35,466 nt of DNA from Brevundimonas sp. (GTDB taxonomy: Bacteria > Pseudomonadota > Alphaproteobacteria > Caulobacterales > Caulobacteraceae). Under the pieces are notes generated by a model. It had not been told where the DNA came from and did no database searches. It saw only the letters and a program-made list of their open reading frames with translations. Shown one piece after another: positions 9,359-18,776 of the stretch (within the stretch, counting starts at the first letter, position 1; each line of letters opens with the position of its first letter). Position numbers and translations under genes: made by a program. The stretch spans positions 1 to 35,466 of the forward strand of contig JALAGW010000292.1 of the NCBI GenBank assembly GCA_022712235.1, read 5' to 3'.

Positions 9359-10509
9359 TGGTGGGTCTCCCCGAGGGTTTCGGCGGCGGGCGCGGGCTGC
9401 TCCAGAGCAGCTAGCCGCCCCAGGTTGGCCCCGACCTTGGCCATGTAGTCGCTGCGCGCCAGATCGACGGCGATGCGGATGGCGTTTCCATAGCCCTGGG
9501 GCGTGGCGCCGCCGTGGCTCTTCACGACGATTCCGTTCAGGCCCAGCAGAGGCCCCCCATTGATCGCGTTGGGGTCGATCCTCGCCGCCATGCGCTTCAG
9601 CGCCGGCATGGCGATCAGGGCGCCCAGCTTGGCGATCGGCCCCGAGGTCAACGCCTCCTTCAACAAGCCCGAAATGAACCGGGCCGTGCCCTCGGCGGTC
9701 TTCAGCGCGATGTTGCCGGTGAAGCCGTCGGTGACGATGACGTCCACCGTGCCCTTGGCGATGTCGTCGCCCTCGACAAAGCCGTGATAGTTCAGCGGAA
9801 TGCCGCCTTCGCGCAGGATGGCGTGGGCCTCGCGCACCTCATCATGGCCCTTCATGTCTTCGGACCCGACGTTCAGAAGGCCGACAGTCGGCTTGGCCAC
9901 GCCGTGCACCGCCGCCTGGAAGGCCTCGCCCATGATGGCGAACTCGATCAGTTGCTTGGCGTCGCTGCCGATGTTGGCGCCGACATCCAGAACCGCGGTG
10001 TAGCCGCGCGTCGTCGGCCAGCTGGCGACGATGGCGGGGCGTTCCAGCCCCGGCGCGGCCATGCGCAGCAACAGCTTGGAAATGGCCATCAGGGCGCCGG
10101 TGTTGCCGGCGGAAACAGCGGCCCCGGCTTCGCCCGACTTCACCGCCTCGATGGCGTTCCACAGGCTGGAGCCCTTGCCCCGGCGCATGGCCTGGGCCGG
10201 CTTCTCGTCCATGGCCACGACCTTGTCGGTGTGGCGCACGTCGCAGACGGCGTCGGTCAGGGCGCAGCGCGCCATTTCGGCGCGAATCGCCGCCTCGTCG
10301 CCATGCAGCAGGAAACGCACGCCCTCGCCGTCATGTCGCGAGAGATAATCCTTCACGCCGCCGACCACGACCGAGGGACCGTGGTCTCCCCCCATGGCGT
10401 CAAGCGAGATCAGTGTTGGGGATGCCAAGTGGAAATGGACTCCGTCGCCGTCTTGTCGCGGCGCTTCATATAGGGATGCAGGACGCAAATGTCGCACCCA
10501 TGGGTGCAA
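9355..10509 (-). CDS. plsX: Phosphate acyltransferase PlsX (true start probably internal, e.g. TTG near 10428)
   Basis: 'LISLDAMGGDHGPSVVVGG', 'SAGNTGALMAISKLLLRM', 'DVGANIGSDAKQLIEFAIMGE', 'VTDGFTGNIALKTAEG'. Confidence 0.97.
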   Translation of the reverse strand: MHPWVRHLRPASLYEAPRQDGDGVHFHLASPTLISLDAMGGDHGPSVVVGGVKDYLSRHDGEGVRFLLHGDEAAIRAEMARCALTDAVCDVRHTDKVVAMDEKPAQAMRRGKGSSLWNAIEAVKSGEAGAAVSAGNTGALMAISKLLLRMAAPGLERPAIVASWPTTRGYTAVLDVGANIGSDAKQLIEFAIMGEAFQAAVHGVAKPTVGLLNVGSEDMKGHDEVREAHAILREGGIPLNYHGFVEGDDIAKGTVDVIVTDGFTGNIALKTAEGTARFISGLLKEALTSGPIAKLGALIAMPALKRMAARIDPNAINGGPLLGLNGIVVKSHGGATPQGYGNAIRIAVDLARSDYMAKVGANLGRLAALEQPAPAAETLGETHQ

Positions 10510-10525
10510 CCAGCCCGACGCTAGG

Positions 10526-11062
10526 TCAACCTTCGCCGGAATCGTCCCTGGATTGCAGGGTTTTCAGCACCGCGAAAGGCGAAATTTCGCCGGGCTCCTT
10601 GGGCTGTTCGAAGACCGCGCCCGGCTTGCGCGGGAATGGGTCCAGGCTCAGCGCCAGTTGCTCGACGGCGTATTGCCCCAGATCCAGACTGCCGCCTTCG
10701 ATCTGGTCGGGCGAATCATCGTCCAGTTCCAGGTCGATTTCGCCCTCGTCGTCAGCGTCGCCGCGCTCAGCCGCCTCGACCATCTGCACCGAGAACTTGC
10801 GATCGACGTGCACCGGCAAGGGCTCCAGCGTCAGGCCGCAGGTCTGGACGGCGTCAGCTGTCACTCGCCCATCCAGACGCCAGCCAGACACCGTCGGAAC
10901 CAGGTTGATGTCCGCCTCGAAGGCTTCCAGCGCCTGAAGGTCCAGAGCGCGGGCGATGCGTTTCATGGCCTCGGCGTCCGGCGTCAGGCGACGCTGCACG
11001 CCCGCGCCGATCTGATGCAGCCTTAGCGGCTCGCTATAGGGCAAGGGAGGCAGGTCGGTCAT
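10526..11062 (-). CDS. YceD/DUF177 family protein
   Basis: Acidic central region, 'VTADAVQTCGLTLEPLPVHVDRKFSVQM', C-terminal 'KEPGEISPFAVLKTLQ'; position next to plsX. Confidence 0.85.
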   Translation of the reverse strand: MTDLPPLPYSEPLRLHQIGAGVQRRLTPDAEAMKRIARALDLQALEAFEADINLVPTVSGWRLDGRVTADAVQTCGLTLEPLPVHVDRKFSVQMVEAAERGDADDEGEIDLELDDDSPDQIEGGSLDLGQYAVEQLALSLDPFPRKPGAVFEQPKEPGEISPFAVLKTLQSRDDSGEG

Positions 11063-11592
11063 GCAGCGATCTCCGCCCAGGCCGGAGCCTTGGACACAGC
11101 TTCAAACGATTGTTGCGCCAGGTTCTGACGCGAGGCCACGGCGTAACGCGCCAGCGCCCGTCCGGTGTCGACGTCGGCGCTCTCATAGACGTTCTTGGCC
11201 AGGCTGGCGGCCAGGGCCTCCACGTCCTCGCCGCGAAGCGGCCCTTCATAGGCGCTCATGCGGCCATAGAGGGACTCGCCCAGCTTGCGCATCTTCTTGC
11301 CGACCGAAACATCGCCGACGCCCAGTTCGCGCAGGGTGTGGTCCAGCGACGAGATATAGGTGTCGAACAGTTTCTGGGCCGCGACCTCGCCTCGCTCGCC
11401 GTCCTGCTTCAAGCGCAGGAAAAGAATCAGCACGTGCAGGGTGTAGAGCTCGAACCGGGCGTCGATCCGGTCGGTCACGCCCAAGACGGTATAAAAGGCA
11501 GGCTGGCGGGCCTGTTCGACCGCCAGGGCGTACAGGGCGTCGCCCAGACGTTCGTCGGGTCGTTGTCGGAAGAGATTTCTAAGCATGAGCAA
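11059..11592 (-). CDS. Ubiquinol-cytochrome c chaperone (CBP3/UQCC1-like)
   Basis: 'YTVLGVTDRIDARFELYTLHVLILFLRLKQDGERGEVAAQKLFDTYISSLDHTLRELGVGDVSVGKKMRKLGESLYGRMSAYE'. Confidence 0.93.
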   Translation of the reverse strand: MLMLRNLFRQRPDERLGDALYALAVEQARQPAFYTVLGVTDRIDARFELYTLHVLILFLRLKQDGERGEVAAQKLFDTYISSLDHTLRELGVGDVSVGKKMRKLGESLYGRMSAYEGPLRGEDVEALAASLAKNVYESADVDTGRALARYAVASRQNLAQQSFEAVSKAPAWAEIAA

Positions 11593-11673
11593 CAGCCCCT
11601 TTTTCGCCGCGCCGTTGCACTAGGACGCAGCGCCGGTTAGGTCAAAGACCTTGTTATGCTGAGGCGGACGCTG

Positions 11674-12153
11674 ATGCCCCGATTTACACCGATCTTCGCC
11701 GCCGTCGCGCTGGCTGCCGCTGCTGGCGCCTGTGCGCCCGTTGTCGCAACCCAAGGCTTCCAGGCGATCGACGCCAAGCCCCAGGACGTGACGGTCGGGA
11801 CGGACACCAAGGAGACCGTCCTGGCGCGTCTCGGCTCGCCCTCGACCACCTCGACCTTCGAGCCCGACACCGTCTGGTACTACATGACCCAGATGACCGA
11901 GCGTTACACCTACAACAAGCCCGAGGTGTCGCAGCGCACGGTGACCGAGATCACCTTCAACAAGGCCGACGACAAGGTCGCCGCCGTTCGCACCCTCAGC
12001 CTCGCCGATGGCCGCGACATCACCATGGAACGGCGCGAGACGCCGACCCGCGGCCGCCAGCTGACGATCCTGGAACAGCTTCTGGGCAACGTCGGACGCG
12101 GTCAACTGCCGCGCACCGAGGAAGACGTTCCCGGCCAGCGCCGCCCGGACTAA
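11674..12153 (+). CDS. bamE: Outer membrane assembly lipoprotein BamE (start could be 11656)
   Basis: Signal/lipobox 'AAAAGAC', 'QDVTVGTDTKETVLARLGSPSTTSTFEPDTVWYYMTQMTERY', SmpA/OmlA family pattern. Confidence 0.9.
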   Translation: MPRFTPIFAAVALAAAAGACAPVVATQGFQAIDAKPQDVTVGTDTKETVLARLGSPSTTSTFEPDTVWYYMTQMTERYTYNKPEVSQRTVTEITFNKADDKVAAVRTLSLADGRDITMERRETPTRGRQLTILEQLLGNVGRGQLPRTEEDVPGQRRPD

Positions 12154-12174
12154 GTGTTCAAGCGGCAAGAAATC

Positions 12175-12208
12175 AGGCCCCGAGGAGCAATCCTCGGGGC
12201 CTTTTTTC
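12175..12208. terminator. Intrinsic terminator between convergent bamE and hppA
   Basis: aggccccgagga-gcaa-tcctcggggcct followed by ttttt. Confidence 0.9.
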
Positions 12209-12209
12209 G

Positions 12210-14360
12210 TCAGACGATCTTCCCGCTGGCCAGGACCGCCAGCAGCAGCAGCGCCACGATGTTGGTGATCTTGATCATCGGGTTCACCGCCGGACCAGAG
12301 GTGTCCTTGTAGGGATCGCCCACGGTGTCGCCGGTGACGGCGGCCTTGTGCGCTTCAGAACCCTTGCCGTGGACGACGCCGTTCTTGTCGGTGAAACCTT
12401 CCTCGATCACCTTCTTGGCGTTGTCCCAGGCGCCGCCGCCCGAGGTCATCGAGATGGCGACGAACAGACCCGTCACGATCACCCCCATCAGCATGGCCCC
12501 CAGGGCGGCGAAGGCGTTGGCCTTGTCCGGCTGGATGAACAGGATGACGACGAACAGGACGATCGGCGACAGAACCGGCAGCAGCGACGGCACGATCATC
12601 TCGCGAATGGCCGCGCTGGTCAGGATGTCGACCGCTCGGCCGTATTCGGGCTTGGTCTGGAAGGTCATGATGCCGGGGTTCTCGCGGAACTGACGCCGGA
12701 CCTCGGCCACCACGGCCTCGGCGGCGCGCCCCACAGCCGTCATCGACAGGCCGCCGAACAGGAAGGGCAGCAGCCCCCCGAACAGCAGGCCGACCACGAC
12801 ATAGGGGTTGGACAGGTCGAAGGCGACCGCGCCCAGTCCGTGGAAGAAGCTGCCCGGCTGCGCCTCGGCCGCGAAGAACTTGAGGTCCTCCACATAGGCG
12901 GCGAACAGGACCAGCGCCCCCAGACCCGCCGAACCGATGGCGTAGCCCTTGGTCACGGCCTTGGTGGTGTTGCCCACGGCGTCCAGGGCGTCGGTCGAAA
13001 CGCGGACCTCAGGCGGCAGACCCGCCATCTCGGCGATGCCGCCCGCGTTGTCCGTGACCGGACCGAAGGCGTCCAGCGCCACGATCATCCCCGCCACGCC
13101 CAGCATGGTGGTGGTGGCGATGGCGATGCCGAACAGACCCGCCAACTGGAAGGCTGCGACGATGCCGACGATGATGGTCAGGGCCGGAAGCGCCGTGGAT
13201 TCCAGCGACACCGCAAGACCCTGGATCACATTGGTGCCGTGGCCCGAGACCGAGGCGTTGGCCACCGACTTGACCGGGCGGAAGCCCGTGCCCGTATAGA
13301 ACTCGGTGATGACCACGATAGCCGCCGTGACCAGCAGGCCGACGACGCCGGACCAGAACAGGTTCATGGGTTGGATCAGCAGACCGCCAGACGTCTCGAC
13401 CGCTCCGGGCACCAGTTGGCTGATGACCCACCAGACGGCGGCGACCGACAGGACGCCGGTGACAATCAGACCCTGATACAGGGCCCCCATGATGTTGCCG
13501 CTCTTGCCCAGACGGACGAAGAAGGACCCGATAATCGAGGTCACGATGCATATGCCGCAGATCGCCAGCGGCAGCAGCATCATCACTTCGACATAGGGTT
13601 GGTTGCGGAAGAAGATGGCCGCCAGGACCATGGTGGCCACGGTCGTGACCGCATAGGTCTCGAAAAGATCGGCGGCCATGCCGGCGCAGTCGCCAACGTT
13701 GTCGCCCACATTGTCCGCGATGGTGGCGGCGTTGCGGGGGTCGTCCTCGGGGATGCCGGCCTCGACCTTGCCCACCATGTCGCCGCCCACGTCGGCGCCC
13801 TTGGTGAAGATGCCGCCGCCCAGACGCGCGAAGATGGAGATCAGCGAGGCGCCGAAGCCCAGGGCCACCAGGCCGTCGACGACCGCGCGGCTGGTGCTTT
13901 CAAAGCCCATGCCGTGGGTCATGAAGGCGTAGTAGCCCGACACGCCCAGAAGCGCGCCGCCCGCCACGAACATGCCGGTGATGGCTCCCGAGCGGAAAGC
14001 CAGGTCCAGCCCCTTCGCCAGGCTCTCGGACGCCGCCTGGGCCGTGCGCACATTGGCCCGGACCGAGATCAGCATCCCGGCAAACCCGGCCGCGCCGGAC
14101 AGCACCGCCCCGATCAGGAACCCGAGCGCAGCCCAGGGCCCGATAAGCAAAAAGGCCGCGACCAAGATCACGACCCCCACCATACCAATCGTTGTATACT
14201 GACGCTTCAGATAGGCCGAAGCCCCTTCCTGAATCGCCGCCGCGATTTCTCGCATCCTGTCGTTACCAGTGCCGGCCTTCATCAGGGCGGCGGTCTGGAC
14301 GGCGCCGTAAAGCACCCCCAGCGCGCCGGCCGCGATGACCAGCCATAGATAGTTCGTCAT
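12210..14360 (-). CDS. hppA: Membrane-bound proton-translocating pyrophosphatase, K+-independent type
   Basis: '[40 protein letters not shown]', '[27 protein letters not shown]', '[21 protein letters not shown]'. Start taken at MTNYLW (ORF extends to 14390). Confidence 0.98.
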   Translation of the reverse strand: MTNYLWLVIAAGALGVLYGAVQTAALMKAGTGNDRMREIAAAIQEGASAYLKRQYTTIGMVGVVILVAAFLLIGPWAALGFLIGAVLSGAAGFAGMLISVRANVRTAQAASESLAKGLDLAFRSGAITGMFVAGGALLGVSGYYAFMTHGMGFESTSRAVVDGLVALGFGASLISIFARLGGGIFTKGADVGGDMVGKVEAGIPEDDPRNAATIADNVGDNVGDCAGMAADLFETYAVTTVATMVLAAIFFRNQPYVEVMMLLPLAICGICIVTSIIGSFFVRLGKSGNIMGALYQGLIVTGVLSVAAVWWVISQLVPGAVETSGGLLIQPMNLFWSGVVGLLVTAAIVVITEFYTGTGFRPVKSVANASVSGHGTNVIQGLAVSLESTALPALTIIVGIVAAFQLAGLFGIAIATTTMLGVAGMIVALDAFGPVTDNAGGIAEMAGLPPEVRVSTDALDAVGNTTKAVTKGYAIGSAGLGALVLFAAYVEDLKFFAAEAQPGSFFHGLGAVAFDLSNPYVVVGLLFGGLLPFLFGGLSMTAVGRAAEAVVAEVRRQFRENPGIMTFQTKPEYGRAVDILTSAAIREMIVPSLLPVLSPIVLFVVILFIQPDKANAFAALGAMLMGVIVTGLFVAISMTSGGGAWDNAKKVIEEGFTDKNGVVHGKGSEAHKAAVTGDTVGDPYKDTSGPAVNPMIKITNIVALLLLAVLASGKIV

Positions 14361-14540
14361 GGCGTTTCCAAGCCCTTGTGCAACAAGCACACGGATCCTT
14401 GGCGCGGGCGGGCTTTGCGCCTCTCACCGCCTTCCGGTCCCCCCGTGCGCCTACGGACGCAACCTCACGTCCCCCGGGAATTGCGGCTTAACAGTGGCAA
14501 ATGCGACGCCGTGAAGCAACAGCGGTTTCCAAGCTGTGCT

Positions 14541-14966
14541 TCAGACGCCCTGCATGCCTGTGCGGCGACGCGGCGTCTGGCTGACCACTTCGACGCGGGT
14601 CACCGCGCCGCGCCCGATCAGGGTTGAGGCCGAGCGGATCAGGCTGGCGCTCAGGGCCGCCGTATCCAGCGCCAGCCAGGTGTCGGGCAGGACGAAGGGC
14701 GTGCGGTGCCCGGCCTTGATCAGGGCGTCGCGCAGCCAGGCCTCCTTGGCCCGCACCGCCTCGACCGTGTGCCCCGGTCCCAGATGCAGCTTCAGCACGA
14801 TGAAGACGTAGTTGCGCACCCGCCCTTCAGTGATGATCGGCAGACCAACCCCGGTCATGTTGACGACGGCGGCGGCTGGCGCAGCCTTTTCGCTGGCCTG
14901 CGCGGCTCCGGCGACCGCAGAGGCGGTCAGCAGGGCTCCAGCCTGGATCAGGGCGCGACGTTGCAT
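14541..14966 (-). CDS. Hypothetical exported protein (possible Tat-type signal)
   Basis: MQRRALIQAGALLTASAVAGAAQASE signal region followed by 'YVFIVLKLHLGPGHTVEAVRAKEAWLRDALIKAGHRTPF'; upstream of hppA, downstream of thiL. Confidence 0.75.
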   Translation of the reverse strand: MQRRALIQAGALLTASAVAGAAQASEKAAPAAAVVNMTGVGLPIITEGRVRNYVFIVLKLHLGPGHTVEAVRAKEAWLRDALIKAGHRTPFVLPDTWLALDTAALSASLIRSASTLIGRGAVTRVEVVSQTPRRRTGMQGV

Positions 14967-15005
14967 GACCGCCACCCTGCCCTGCTCCGGTTAGGATTCC
15001 GTTGC

Positions 15006-15995
15006 CTAGTCGTGGGTCCAGCCCGCGCGGGTGGGCGTGATGACCTGCCCGAGGTGACGCACGATCACGCCCTTGCCCTCGACCACGCGGCCGATGCGGG
15101 TCAGGCGCAGGTGGCGGCGCTCGGCCTCGCGGCGCAGGGCGTTCTCGGCCCCCGCCGGGACGGTCAGAACGATCTCGTAGTCGTCGCCGCCGGTCGCCAG
15201 CAGCTCCAGCGCCCCCTGCGGATCGACGCGGCTGTCCAGCCAGGCCTGGGCCGCCGCCGACAGTGGCAGGACCTCCAGATCCAGCTCAAGCCCCATGCCG
15301 CTGGCCTCAGCGATATGGCCGGCGTCGGCCAGCAGGCCGTCGGAAACATCGGCGCTGGCGGTGGCAAGACCCCGCACGACGGCAGCGAACTCCACGCGCG
15401 GCATGGGGGTGCGATAGGCAGCCTCCAGGGCGTCCATGCGCTCGGGCTCCAGCGACAGCGTCCCCTGGACGGCCTGAAGGCCCAGCCAGCCGTCGCCGAT
15501 GGTGCCGGTGACGAAGACCAGATCGCCGGGTCGCGCCCCGCCCCGGCTGACGGTCGAGGAGGACGGCGCCCATCCCATCATGGTGGCCGAGAAGCTAGCC
15601 GGTCCCGGCGTCTTGACCGTGTCGCCGCCCAGAAGGGAAATGTCGAAGATGGCCTGATCGCGCCGCAGGCCGGCGATAAAGGCCTCGCGCTCGGGCCAGC
15701 CGCAGCGCTCCGACCAGTGGCAGGCCAACAGATAGCCGAAGGGCTCGGCCCCCTTGGCCGCCAGATCGGACAGGTTCACCCGCAGCAGCTTCTGCGCCAC
15801 CGTGTCCAGCGGGTCGTCCGGCAGGAAGTGGACGCCTTCGACGATGGCGTCCTTGGTCAGGATCAGATCATGCCCCGGACGCGAGGGCAGCACGGCCACG
15901 TCGTCGGCCAGCCCCCTCGCCCATTCCGGGTGCGCCAGCGGCTTCAGAAGCCGCTGGATGGTCTCGAATTCACCCGCGACGTCAATCGCGGGCAT
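15006..15995 (-). CDS. thiL: Thiamine-monophosphate kinase
   Basis: '[50 protein letters not shown]', '[18 protein letters not shown]', '[13 protein letters not shown]'. Confidence 0.97.
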   Translation of the reverse strand: MPAIDVAGEFETIQRLLKPLAHPEWARGLADDVAVLPSRPGHDLILTKDAIVEGVHFLPDDPLDTVAQKLLRVNLSDLAAKGAEPFGYLLACHWSERCGWPEREAFIAGLRRDQAIFDISLLGGDTVKTPGPASFSATMMGWAPSSSTVSRGGARPGDLVFVTGTIGDGWLGLQAVQGTLSLEPERMDALEAAYRTPMPRVEFAAVVRGLATASADVSDGLLADAGHIAEASGMGLELDLEVLPLSAAAQAWLDSRVDPQGALELLATGGDDYEIVLTVPAGAENALRREAERRHLRLTRIGRVVEGKGVIVRHLGQVITPTRAGWTHD

Positions 15996-16521
15996 CGCGC
16001 GCCACGCCGTCCAGCGCCGCGTTCACGAACTTCGCCTCCGCATCGTCGAAGAAGGCCTTGGCCAGTTCGACGTATTCGTCGATGACGATTTCACGCGGCA
16101 CGTCGGGCTTGGACTTCAGTTCCCAGGCGCCGCAGCGCAGCAGGGCGCGCAGGGTCGCGTCCAGACGCTCCAGACGCCAGTTGGAGGCCAGACGCGCCTT
16201 GACAGCCTCGTCGATGCCGCGCTGATCCTCGACCACGCCGTGGACGATGTCGGAGAACCAGTCCTCGTCGGCCTCGGCCAGGGGGGCGCCGTCGATGTCG
16301 GCGTCGAAGCGGTGATTGCGGAATTCCTTGACGACGACTTCGACGCCCTCGCCCGCCAACTCCATCTGGTAGAGGGCCTGAACGGCGGCCAGACGGGCCA
16401 CCGTACGGGCGCGGCGCTGGCGGCTGGTCAGTTGCGGCTCGGCGCGGGCTTTGTCGGCCTCGGCCAGTTGCGCCATGACTTCGGCGACGGTCGCCGGGAT
16501 GGTGTTGGTCGGCTCGGTCAC
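15982..16521 (-). CDS. nusB: Transcription antitermination factor NusB
   Basis: '[24 protein letters not shown]', '[19 protein letters not shown]', '[26 protein letters not shown]'; GTGA overlap with ribH. Confidence 0.97.
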   Translation of the reverse strand: MTEPTNTIPATVAEVMAQLAEADKARAEPQLTSRQRRARTVARLAAVQALYQMELAGEGVEVVVKEFRNHRFDADIDGAPLAEADEDWFSDIVHGVVEDQRGIDEAVKARLASNWRLERLDATLRALLRCGAWELKSKPDVPREIVIDEYVELAKAFFDDAEAKFVNAALDGVARDARD

Positions 16522-16979
16522 GAGGCCAGTCCTCCGCGCAGGCGCTTGCGCAGCGCGATTAGGTCCAGACAGGCGCGAGCGGCGCCGCCGCCCTTGTCGC
16601 CTTCGCTCATCCGGGCGCGCGCCCAGGTCTGTTCTTCGTCCTCGGTCGTCAGGATGCCGTTGCCGATGGCCAGACCCTTGAGGCCCAGGTGCATGATGCC
16701 GGCGGCCGACTGATCCGAGACGATCTCGAAGTGGTAGGTCTCGCCGCGGATAACGCAGCCCAGGGCGACATAACCGTCGTAGCGCGGCGCGGTCGGGTAG
16801 CGGCCGGCCTCCTCAGCCAGAGCGATGGCGGTCGGAACCTCAAGGGCGCCGGGCACGGTGACGACGTCGAACTGCACGCCTTGCGCGCGCAGGGCGTCCT
16901 TGGCCCCTTCCAGAAGGGCGTCGGCCAGATCGTCGTAGTAACGCGCCTCGACGATCAGGACGCGGGTGGGGTCGTTCAG
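16518..16979 (-). CDS. ribH: 6,7-dimethyl-8-ribityllumazine synthase, apparent CTG start
   Basis: In-frame extension of the 119-aa ORF to (M)[54 protein letters not shown]... '[15 protein letters not shown]'. No ATG/GTG/TTG in frame before the conserved N-terminus; CTG at 16979 forms a CTGA overlap with the ribBX stop, with GGAGAAG upstream. Confidence 0.88.
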   Translation of the reverse strand: MNDPTRVLIVEARYYDDLADALLEGAKDALRAQGVQFDVVTVPGALEVPTAIALAEEAGRYPTAPRYDGYVALGCVIRGETYHFEIVSDQSAAGIMHLGLKGLAIGNGILTTEDEEQTWARARMSEGDKGGGAARACLDLIALRKRLRGGLAS

Positions 16980-18112
16980 GATTGGTCTTCTCCGTCCATA
17001 TCGCGCCAGCCCACGATGCGCAGGCCGTAGCCTTCCAGCGCCGTCGGATTGGGCCGCGTCGAGCTCATCACGATCATGTCCTTGACGCCGAGGTCGAGCA
17101 GAATCTGCGCCCCGACGCCATAGGCTTTCAGCGAACGATCCACGGCGGCGGGCTTGTCGGCGCCGCCCAGGCGCTCGGCCAGCCCCTGCAGCGCGGGGTC
17201 GCGCAGGAAGACGACGACCCCCGGACCGTCATTGGCGGTCAGGGCCTGCATGGCCGTCGGAATATAGTCCTGACGCGCCTCGACATGGCCCAGCAGGTCG
17301 GCGGCGAAGTCGATCTGGTGCATCCGCACCACGGTCGGCCTGGTCGGATCGATGTCGCCGCGCACCAGGGCGATGTGTTCGGCGCCCTCGATGGTGTTGC
17401 GATAGAGGATCAGCTTGAACGGCCCGCCGTGGACGCTCTCGAACGGGGTCTCCAGCACGCGCTCGACGAAGCGCTCGGTGCGGCGGCGATAGGCGATCAG
17501 GTCGGCGATGGTGCCGATCTTCAGGCCGTGCAGTTGGGCGAAGGCGATCAGGTCGGGCTTCCGCGCCATCTCGCAGTCGTCCTTGATGATCTCGCAGATC
17601 ACGCCTGACGGGTTCAGGCCGGCCATGCGGCTGATGTCGACGGCGGCCTCGGTATGGCCGGCGCGGACCAGAACGCCGCCGTCGCGCGCAACCAGGGGGA
17701 AGATGTGGCCGGGCGAGACGATGTCGTCGACCCCGCGCGTCGGGTCGGTCGCGACCTGCACCGTGTGCGAACGGTCGGCGGCGGAAATGCCGGTCGTCAC
17801 GCCCTCCCTGGCCTCGATCGAGACGGTGAAGGCGGTCTTCATGCTCTCGCGATTGTCGGCGGCCATCGGCGGCAGACGCAGCTGACGGGCGCGGTCGCCG
17901 GTCACGGCCAGACAGACCAGGCCGCGGGCATAGCGGATCATGAAGTTGATCTGGTCCGGCGTGGCGAACTGGGCCGGAATGACGATGTCGCCCTCGTTCT
18001 CGCGATCCTCGGCGTCCACCAGGATATAGGGACGACCGTTGCGGGCGTCTTCGAGAATGTCCTCGATCGGGCTGATCGGGCTGTCGGTATTGTGGACGGC
18101 CAGTTTCATCAT
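16976..18112 (-). CDS. ribB: 3,4-dihydroxy-2-butanone 4-phosphate synthase fused to a degenerate GTP cyclohydrolase II-like domain (RibBX type)
   Basis: '[40 protein letters not shown]', '[15 protein letters not shown]', '[15 protein letters not shown]'. The C-terminal GCHII-like part lacks the Cys zinc ligands. ATGA overlap with ribE (ORF extends to 18211). Confidence 0.94.
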   Translation of the reverse strand: MMKLAVHNTDSPISPIEDILEDARNGRPYILVDAEDRENEGDIVIPAQFATPDQINFMIRYARGLVCLAVTGDRARQLRLPPMAADNRESMKTAFTVSIEAREGVTTGISAADRSHTVQVATDPTRGVDDIVSPGHIFPLVARDGGVLVRAGHTEAAVDISRMAGLNPSGVICEIIKDDCEMARKPDLIAFAQLHGLKIGTIADLIAYRRRTERFVERVLETPFESVHGGPFKLILYRNTIEGAEHIALVRGDIDPTRPTVVRMHQIDFAADLLGHVEARQDYIPTAMQALTANDGPGVVVFLRDPALQGLAERLGGADKPAAVDRSLKAYGVGAQILLDLGVKDMIVMSSTRPNPTALEGYGLRIVGWRDMDGEDQS

Positions 18113-18699
18113 GCGGTCTCCTGCCACCGCGCGAGGTAGCGCGCCAGCATGTCGATCTCCAGGTTGACCTTGTCGCCGACCTTCAGGCCGCCGAGCGTGG
18201 TCGCATCCCACGTGTGCGGAATGATGTTCACGTCAAAGCGGCGCTCATGCACCCCATTCACGGTCAGGGAAACCCCATCGACGGTGATTGAGCCCTTCGG
18301 CGCGATAAATCGGTGCAAAGGCGCTGGCACCTCGATCACGATGCGGTGCGATCCGCCTTCAGGGGTGATGGAGACGACCTCGCCCAGGCCGTCGACGTGG
18401 CCCGAGACGATATGGCCGCCCAGTTCGTCGCCCAGCCTGGCCGCGCGCTCCAGATTGACGCGGGTGTTCTCGGCCCAGTCGCCCAGCTTCGTCTTCGACA
18501 GGGTCTCGCCCGAGACCTCGACGGCGAACCAGCCCTCGCCCTTTTCCGTGACCGTCAGGCAGCAGCCCGCGTGGCTGATGGAGGCGCCGAGGTCGATGGT
18601 CGCCGTGTCCCACACGGTTTCGATCTCATAGCGACGGTCGCGGTTGGTTTGGCGGACGCTGCGGACGCGGCCGATGTCGGTGACGATGCCGGTGAACAT
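18109..18699 (-). CDS. ribE: Riboflavin synthase alpha subunit
   Basis: 'MFTGIVTDIGRVRSV', 'ISHAGCCLTVTEKGEGWFAVEVSGETLSKT', 'GGHIVSGHVDGLGEV', 'GSITVDGVSLTVNGV'. Confidence 0.98.
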   Translation of the reverse strand: MFTGIVTDIGRVRSVRQTNRDRRYEIETVWDTATIDLGASISHAGCCLTVTEKGEGWFAVEVSGETLSKTKLGDWAENTRVNLERAARLGDELGGHIVSGHVDGLGEVVSITPEGGSHRIVIEVPAPLHRFIAPKGSITVDGVSLTVNGVHERRFDVNIIPHTWDATTLGGLKVGDKVNLEIDMLARYLARWQETA

Positions 18700-18702
18700 G
18701 AA

Positions 18703-18762
18703 AGCTCCGGTCCCTTCGGACCCAAAAAACAGAGTCTAATTAGTCTAATTCGTCTGAAATCG
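18703..18762 (-). promoter_or_regulatory. Leader element shared with gor (see 29210..29268)
   Basis: Plus-strand gctccgg-tccctt-cggac-cc-aaaaaacagag-tctaattagtctaattcgtctgaaatcg lies in the 77-nt ribD-ribE gap; colinear with the gor leader. Confidence 0.6.
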
Positions 18763-18776
18763 CGCCTGAGGAGGCG

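Noticed and set aside
12348-14348. 666-aa plus-strand ORF
   Set aside because: Exact antisense of hppA; His/Gln/Asp/Arg-rich shadow translation.
14706-16085. 459-aa plus-strand ORF
   Set aside because: Antisense of thiL and its neighbour; shadow ORF.
16518-16877. 119-aa ribH model from GTG
   Set aside because: Lacks the conserved N-terminal strand ([12 protein letters not shown]) that is plainly encoded in frame upstream.
18700-18776. FMN (RFN) riboswitch upstream of ribE
   Set aside because: The 77-nt gap is too short and lacks the conserved RFN boxes; the element there is instead the one shared with gor.
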